A DNA stretch of 64,000 nucleotides from Chimonanthus salicifolius. Lineage: Eukaryota > Streptophyta > Magnoliopsida > Laurales > Calycanthaceae. Positions 49,501 through 58,500 of this stretch are shown here, piece after piece (position 1 is the stretch's first letter; each line of letters starts with the position of its first letter). The stretch lies in contig CM023537.1 in NCBI GenBank assembly GCA_013350335.1, forward strand, positions 45,320,111 to 45,384,110, read 5' to 3'. A model generated the notes under the pieces. It made no database searches. It saw only the letters and a program-made list of their open reading frames with translations, and was not told the DNA's origin. The position numbers were made by a program, and so were the translations under genes.

Positions 49501-52500
49501 AGTTTATTTTTTCATGGGGAAAAATCCATAACTAAAATTGCATGAAAATCAACAATAGGCATAATTTTCCATTGGTTTTCCATCACTCAAATGATAAAGA
49601 GGCTCATAACAAAAATTAGATATGCAAGGAACCATATTACACTAGAAAAGCTATTCAAAATTAATTTAGCAAATATGCTGGAATCTGGTGACAATAACTG
49701 CAAAACATATATCAATTCAGCGAAAACATTGGCCACCATACCTTATTGCTGTATGACAAGAGCCTAATCAAGTTAGCAGCCACCTTGACAGTTGCTGGTT
49801 GCCCAAGCTGGATTCTACACCCAGCAAACAACAATTAACAAGAATCAGGTCACTGCATGTATTATTTAGAAGCACACTAAACATAATGGGAATGATATCC
49901 AAAAGTTAAAGTAAAAAAGGATGATGATAAAGTAGACCAAACCAATGCATAATTCCACCAACTATGGGACAAAGACACGAAACATGCCAATATGAAAAGT
50001 AACAAGAAATAAGAAGCCAAGTGTCACAAGAAATAACATAAATTAACTCACGTATGTTGATGGAGAAAGTAGCGGACATAATCAGAAACAATCTGGGAAT
50101 CTGCTGCCTGCAATATTTCAAAAACATGTGATTAAGTAAAACAAAACATCATGAGGAAGAAGATAAAATGTCCATAACAAACATTCCAACTGCAATGGCT
50201 GGACATCTAGGCAATTAATGTGAATGTAAGTGGACTCTAAACTATCTTATTTGTACTGCAAGTGAATAGACTGGACTGCAAATATAACTTGTAGAAAAGG
50301 AGAATGAAAATAAAGAAAAGAACAGAGAAAGAATGCTGAAGGAGAGAAAATTATCTTGTTAATGTATTGATTATATCTTCCTCATGGAGGATACTGTTAA
50401 ATAAAAAATATAGAGACAATCTAGGGAACAAAAAAGGAAATACAGTAAGTGTATGCTAATTACAGTCTATTGTGTTGACCTTCAATATACATTGAATCTA
50501 GACATATAATTGGGGCCCACATCACTAGATGTGTGGGTCCCACAACATTCCCCCTCAAGCTGGTTCGAAGATGAGTTCGAGGAACTGACTTTATGAAGAT
50601 ATCTGCCACCTGATCCTTAGATTGTAGATTAGGAGTGAAAAGTCGCGCTTCCGAAATATGCTGAAGAAGAAAATGACAATCAGCCTCAATGTGCTTAGTC
50701 CACTCATGAAAGATAGGGTTAGAGGCAATATGGATGGCCGCCTGATTATCACATAACATGATGAGTGGTTCAGGAGAAGCAAACCCCATTTCAGTAAGAA
50801 ATTAGCGAAACCACAACAACCCAGAAGCAGTATTAGCCATGGCAAGATATTCAGCCTCAGCACTAGAATGAGCAACAACTGACTACTTCTTGCTTCTCCA
50901 GGCAACTAAATGGGAACCCAAGAAAACACAATAACCAAAAGTGGAGCGGCGATCATCTGAAAAGCCGGCCCAATCAGCATCAGAATAACTGCGAACCAGG
51001 CAAGTAGGTTGGTGTGCATAGAACAAACCACGGCCAGGATGAGCCTTAATATATCGTAGGATTCAAAACACGGGAAGGTGAGTGTCCCGCGGTTCATGCA
51101 TGAACTGATTGACGACACCAACAATATAAGATAAGTCTGGTCTCTTGATAGTCAAATAGATGAGCTTGCCGACTAGTTTCTAATAGAAACTTGGCGTGTC
51201 AAGAAGAGTTCCATCAGAGACAGATAACTTGGTATTCACATCCAGCAGAGTATCTGTAGGTTTGCAGCTAGAATAGCCAGCTGTAGAGGAGATCCAGGGC
51301 ATACTTTCGCTGAGATAAATAAAGGCCACGACAGGACTGAGCAACTTCAATTCGAAGAAAATACTGGATAGGCCCCAAATCCTTAATGTCAAAAGTCTGT
51401 TGAAGATACTGTTTGAAGGAATAAATCGCTTCATCATTGTTACCGGTGAGTACAATATTATCAACATAGACGACCAAAATGATTACAACAGAGTGGAGAC
51501 GGTAGATGAAGACGGAGTGATCTGACTGACATTGGGTAAAGCCAGAAGATAGCAAGGCACTTGTAAACTTCTCAAACCAGGCACGGGGAGACTGCTTAAG
51601 ACCATAGAGAGCCTTCTTAAATCTACAGACAGACTGAGACTCCCCCTGCTTGACAAATCTCAGAGGAGGAAGTATATAAGATTTCTTCCCGAAGATCACT
51701 ATAAAGAAAAGAATTCTTCACATATAACTGGTTCAAGGGCCAAGCATGAGTGGTTGCAAAGGAGAGCAAAATGCGCACAAAGCTAATCTTGGCGACTGGT
51801 GAAAAGGTGTCTTGGTAGTCAACTCTATAAGTCTGTGTGAAGCCTCTGGCTACGAGGAGTGCCATATAGCTGGCAATGGAGCCATCTGGATTATGCTTCA
51901 AGGCAAAGACCCATTTGCACCCAACTGGGGTCTTGCCTAGAGGTAGGGAAACCATCTCCCATGTATTGTTCTTCTCAAGGGCAGCTAACTCTTCATCCAT
52001 GGCTGCTTTCCAGGAGGGATTTTTTCAAGGCTGTATCGATCCTCTTTGGTATCTTAATGATGTCCAATGCTGTGAGAAAACTATGATAGGAGGGTGAAAC
52101 AGCATGATAGGAGACATTTGATCAATGAGATGGCTAGTACAACAGCGCTTACCTTTGTGAAGCACAATAGGAAAATCAGACGAGTTAGACACCGGTGGAT
52201 CTGAAGCACTTGCAAATGGATGGGTAGAGTTGGCTGCAGATGGCACTCGAGACCGTCGGCGTTGGTACACCATAAAAGGCTTAGGCGGACTTGGGGAAGG
52301 AAGATTTGCAGGGATAAGAGGAAGAACAGGAGAAGGAGAAGATGTAGAGGGAGCTAAAAATTTTGGGTCCCGCTCAAAGAAAGTGACATCCATGGATATG
52401 TATGTCTTCTCAATGATAGGATCGAGGCACTTGTAACCTTTGTGAAAAATTGTGTATCCTAAAAAGGCACATCGCACAACCAGGTGAGAAAGTTTATGGG

Positions 52501-55500
52501 CAGAGAAGTTGTGAACAAAACAAACACACTCAAAGATATGTAACGGAATGTGAAGAATGATTTTATGTAAGGACATATGATCTATGGGGGACTGATTTTG
52601 TAAAATGGGAGAAAGCATTCTGTTAATTAAATAACAAGCAGTTAACACTGCTTCTGGCCAATAGGACGAGGGAACATGCATAGTAAAAGGAAGAGATCTA
52701 GCCACCTAAAGAAGGTGACGATTTTTTCGCTCAGCTAGACCATTCTGTTGAGGTGTGGAAGGATAAGAGAATTGAGAATCGATGCCATGTTTTTGCAAAA
52801 AAGTAAGAAAGGAGTGACAAATTTTCTCCCTCATTATCACTCCGTAGAACTTGAATTTTACACCCAAATTTATTTTGAGCCCACTAGTAAAAATTTTGGA
52901 AGTAATCAAAAACCTCAGATTTCTATTTCATCAAATATGTCCATGTCATGCGAGAGAAATCATCAATAAAGGTAACAAAAAAAAAAAAAACCAGTGCGAG
53001 AAACAGTTGGAGATTTCCAAACATCGATGAGTGAAAATAAAGTGGATGAACTTTTATTCATAGATGGGGAAAAATGATTTCTAACATGCTTGCCATATTG
53101 GCAAGGTTCACATTCAAAATGAGTAAACGATAAACTAGGCACAAGCTGTTTGAGAACAGAGTCGGCAGGATATCCTAAACGACAATGCCACAGCCACACA
53201 TCTAAAAACGAAGAGGTCGAACAAGCCTCAGAGCTACCATAGCGAGAATCGAGAAGGTAGAGACCACTTGCTTTACGACCACCGTCCAACACCTGCTTCG
53301 TGTTCAAATCCTGGAAAACAAAATGAGAAGGAAAAAAATGTGACTGAGCAATTCAAATGTTTAGTCGAGGCACTAACCGATGACAAATTGCAGGATAGAT
53401 TTGGAACATGCAAAACAGAGTGAAAGCCCAAATTAGGAGAAAGAGGAACAATCCCTTAGCCAACAATATTAGTGTATGAGCCATTAGCTAATTTGACCTG
53501 ACCACTAGAAATAGGAAAAAAGAAAGAAGAGGGTGGACATACCAGCCATATGGTCAGTAGCACCAAAATCGACAATCCAGGAATGAGGAGAGGCATGATG
53601 GGCAAATGATGCATTACCTGAAGGAGAGGAGATAGTATTGGAAACCTCAGAGGACTGAATGCGCTCAAGGCGTTGCAATATTAAGTTAAGATCCTGACAA
53701 GTCACAAGAGCACTATCATTAACCACATCAGAGGAAGGAGCAGCAGCAAGAGATTGGCTTGCTTAGGGCATCCATGAAGCTTGTAGCATGAATCAATGTT
53801 GTGGTTAGTCATCTTCCAGTAGGTGCAAAACCGAAGGCCCTTCTTCCGTGGACCTTTGGTGTCCCTTCAAGGATCAGATGGGAAATCCTTGCCATGGGAA
53901 GCTGGGTGCCCATGAGCCATAGAAGGCATAGAAGAATGGGTGGTGACCAGTGCAGATCGTTCAGCCGGCAGTAGAGTCATAACAAGGCGACGGCGATCTT
54001 CTCAAATTAAGGCCGAGTAAACTTCATCTAGAGATGGGAGAGGTCGTTGCCCAAGAATCTGGGCCCGGGAGGGCTCAAATTAAGTCCAGCTAAGAAGGCA
54101 AAGATCCATTGTTGTTCGACATACTTGTGGAACTTCAGAGTATCTTTCGGATCCTTAAAAGTAAGGGATTGAAGTTGATCAAGCTCCAACCAACTGAATT
54201 GCAGAGTTGAATCGTATTGGATGAGAGATAACTCCCCCTATCAAAGAGTGGAAGCAGTCTAAGACAATTCAAATATACGAGCAAAATTATCCCCATCAAA
54301 ATACAAAGTCTTCACAGTGTCCCATACAGCTTTAGCAGTTGGAAGAGTATAGACGAGACGTCGCACATGGGCTTCCATAGAATGAAGAAGCCAAGCGCGG
54401 ACCAGAGAGTTATTTGCAGTCCAGGCGAAGCATGTTGGATCAGTCTTAGCCGGTTGGAGAGTAGTACCATCAAGATATGAATAGAGTTTCTTTGCAGTTA
54501 AAAACATTGTGGCAGAATGGGACCACTCAAAATATTCGTCTTATTGAGCAATACAGTCGTGATCTGACCAATCTGTAGAGAGCCGGAACACCGGAATAAA
54601 AGGACCAAAAGAAGATGATGCAGCAACCATAATATCAATCAGAGAGTAATAGCAGTAAAGACAAGCCAAATAAACCGACCCAAAGCCGGAATTAAATCGG
54701 AGAAGAAGTCGTATGTGGGTCCCACAAGCGATGAAGCGAGGCTATAGCCTTGTAGATGCGGAATCACAGGAGAGGCGACTATAATAGAGCAAGAGGGAGA
54801 TATTGAAAAGTGATAGCCAACTAGATCCACTGAAAAAAGCACCCAGATGAGGGTGAAAACATCCCAGACAGCAACTTGGAGAAAAAATCAGGAGACAGAG
54901 GGGCCATGATTAGGATTGAATCCTACTGCAGGGGCGATTAGGATGGAGGAGGACCAGGAAGCACAGGTTCAATCTGCAACCAGATCGAAGGAAAAAAACC
55001 AAAAAAAAAAGGGTTCAGGCGTCCCAAGGGACAAATCTGTAGAACAGCAAAATGAGGGGCCCACCTGTGATGAAAGATGGGAACTTCCCTTTCGATGGAG
55101 GCCTGAGGCAGGGGCGAAACCAAAGAGGAGAGGTCGAAGGTAGGACAGAACGAGAATCAGTCGATCGAAGCAGCAAACTAGTGAGGTGATATCCACGAGC
55201 GGAAAAAAGGCTGGAAGATAGATCTGCTAGAAAACCCACTGAGCCAGCATGAAACAGAGATCCAACCTTACCGATGGATTCCTCTGTCAAAAACGACAGG
55301 GAAGGAGGGATCCCCGACGACAGAACCTTCGCCAAAAATGGTATAGAAGGTGACACCCAAATCAGAGAAGAGATTTGAAATGTAGGTCAAGGACCTTAAT
55401 TGGCTAATACCATGTAGAAAAGGAGAATGAAAATAAAGAAAAGAACAGATAAAGAATGTTGAAGGAGAGATAATTATCTCTATTAATGTATTGATCATAT

Positions 55501-58500
55501 CTTCCTCTTAAAATACAGTGTTAAATAGAAAATATAGAGACAATTTAGGGAATAAAAAAGGAAATACAGTAAATGTATCCTAATTACAGTCTATTGCGTT
55601 GACCTTCAATATACATTGAATCCAGACATATAACTGGGGCCCACATCACTAGACGTGCGGGTCCCACAACATAACTGAGTGCCCACATGGATTCCATGGT
55701 TTCAACTTTTCCTAGAGATTCATTAAAAAAAGTAGTTGGTTGTACCAGAGAGGAGGAAATTAGTATTCCCAATGATGTGTTTCCAAATAACTAAACAACA
55801 TATACATTTAATTCCATGAATATGTTTCCAAAAAAATCCACATTCCTATTCTATTAAATTTCCCGATGCGGAGCACCACACGAGTTTCCATATTTAGAAA
55901 GTTTCTATATTTAGATTTACGATTTCCAGTTTTTCATAAATGTATTTTTTATTTGTTTAGTCCAATAGTTGGTTTTGTTTGGGGAAATTTAGTGATTTTA
56001 CATGTAATTAGGGCATTCTAATCATTGGGAGTAGTTTGATATTTGTTTATTTGAAGGTATTTTGGTCTTTTTCATGTTTTTAAGTCATTATATATGATGT
56101 AACCCCTCCATACGGGATTGGCAATTAATCAATGAAAAGAACAATTTTTGCTTAGTGCAAACTTACCTTCATCGCAGTAAGCATGGTGAGAAGCCAAGGA
56201 ACCCTCGTGAGAAACTAGGAAAGGCAAGAAACCACGGGAAAATGTGAGAATCATCTTCCTAGATCAAGGTTTTTATCCATCTATCTTCTATCTCTCTCTT
56301 TTTCCCTTTATTCTCTCTTTGCTGCCCTCTCAAACCTAGCCAAGTGCTGTCCAAGAATCATCTTATTGCTGTCCCAGATCTGTCGCAGAACCGTCTTATT
56401 GTTGTCCCAGATCTGTCCAAGAAAAATCCCTATTTACCAGCCAGAACTTGTCTAAGACCATCCAAATTCGTCCCCCTCCTTCTCTTTGTATTACTGTCCA
56501 TTAAAAAAACCATCACCATAGCCTTGTTCAATCCCTATTTTCTCATCCATTAACCATATCCTTTAAACCCTAGCCCTTATCACCCTTCCCTATCCCAAAC
56601 AACCCTATAAATTGTTGTCCCAACCCATAACAATCCCATATATGACTGTTTATTGCTGTCCTATCCATTGAGATCTCCTATTTTGCTATCCCATACCGTT
56701 AGGATCTCATATTGCTGTTGTCCTACAATTTCTCCTTGCCAAACAGCCAATTTAATTCCTATTTCTGATGATAGATCTACATATTTATGGGATTTGACAA
56801 ACCCCTTTGTTTTTACGGACCTTTACTGCAGATGTGACTTGGTTTGGATTGTCTTATAATCACTTATATTAGATTCCAAGAATTTGAATAATTCTTTATG
56901 GTAAATTTCTATATTAATTAATTGCATATATTAATTGATATAATTTCAGCCCATTTAAGATTTAGAGTGCATTATTTTCATCACTTTAATCCACATTTAG
57001 GCATTTAGGTTTACCCTAACCCTTGTCCTGCGTCAAATTGGTTTCAGAGTAAGGTTGGATTGTTTCCTTAAACATCTATTGTCCTAGATTTGCATTTAGT
57101 ATTTAAAAAAAATTTAAAAAAAAAAATAATAATAATCGTGGCATATAGAGTTTAGGACACATCATTTAGAATCATTTAGACATGTCAAAACCCCCCCCCC
57201 CCCCCCCACTTAATTCAATAAGTTCCTCACCCAGTTGACTATCCAGACGACTGAAATTCAAAAGAGACAGGAAGCCATAAATGCTAAATTCATTCTTGTA
57301 CAACCCAAGCGCACCCAATTGACTTCCAAGTTGACTGAACTCGGAGGAGTTGATCGTGATAAGTATCATCAGCTTCATAAGCCTCACGAATTTACCAAAA
57401 ATGACGAATGTGCCTTGAAGACTGTTCCTATCGTGCCCCGAAATTTTGATGGACCTCTAGATCCCAAAGTTTTTCTCGATTGGCTATTAGACATGGAATG
57501 ATACTTTGAGTGGCATGACATGTCAGAAAGTCGACGAGTCCATTACGCCAAATTGAAATTGGTGGAGCAAGCTCGAACTTTCTGGATGACAGTGGAACAG
57601 AAAATTAGGTGGTTAAGAAAAGACCCCTTAGATTTTGACATGGGACGAAATGAAGAAACAGTTATTTGAGAAATATGTCCCTCCCTTCTACCGTCGCAGG
57701 CTCATTAATCACCCTATGCTTCGGGAAATTGACACATATGGTGAAAGCAATGATAAATCAGAGGTGATACAATCCCACAGGTTACCCAAAGCCATTGCGT
57801 CAAATAGAAAACCTCTAGATCTCATCCCAGTGTCAGTGTCACCTAGTCTGTCTGAGTTTGTGCATGCATCTGCACAACACATTCATGATTCGCATGCTGA
57901 AATTAAAAGTCAAATTAATATAAGCAATGAATAATATAAGTTTGCTGCAGATTCTCATTGCAAATCCAATGAATTTGATGTGGATGATCATGTGGAGGAC
58001 CTAACACCATGTCTAGTTCTAGCACCTTGACCTCCACACCTCACCCCACATTAGCATGACTATGTCCCACAGATTGGCCTTCCTGGCCATTCTATTGGCC
58101 TTCTTGACCCACAATCACAACATGACCCACAACCTGACCCTCAACCTTTACATGTGCCACCAACAGAGCCTCTACCTTTTGTACCTCTTGGCTTTCCTAA
58201 TCCATTCCATGGCTCATGCTATGCACATGTCCAGCCCATTCAACATGTACCTCCCTCACCTTTTCAAAGCCCAACAGTTGCACCATCTAGCTCACCTTCA
58301 CAGTTTAGATTTGCCTTCAATCCTGATCATCACCTTAACCCTCCTACTGCCTTTCCAGACCCACTTCATAACACATGGCCTACACCTATACAGCCTTCAC
58401 TGATCCTACCTCCTTTGCCTTCCTTGCCACTCGAGAGAGGAAAGATAAAATTTATCCTGGTCAAGGAAGTTGTTTCCACAAATGCAAGAGGATATCAGCA

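Larger units (their letters stand above)
50290..55671 (-). mobile_element. Copia retrotransposon, TSD TAACT (PBA1 intron 2)
   Basis: Flanked by TAACT at 50285-50289 and 55672-55676. LTRs of 258 and 259 bp end TGTTGT...CTACA. A primer site and a strong polypurine tract are present. Length 5.38 kb, in the same orientation as PBA1. The polyprotein runs from about 54630 to 50460 with stops, frameshifts and a changed RT catalytic residue. Short LTRs and size fit the Ale/Ivana-like Copia groups, but the lineage is not settled. Confidence 0.93.
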
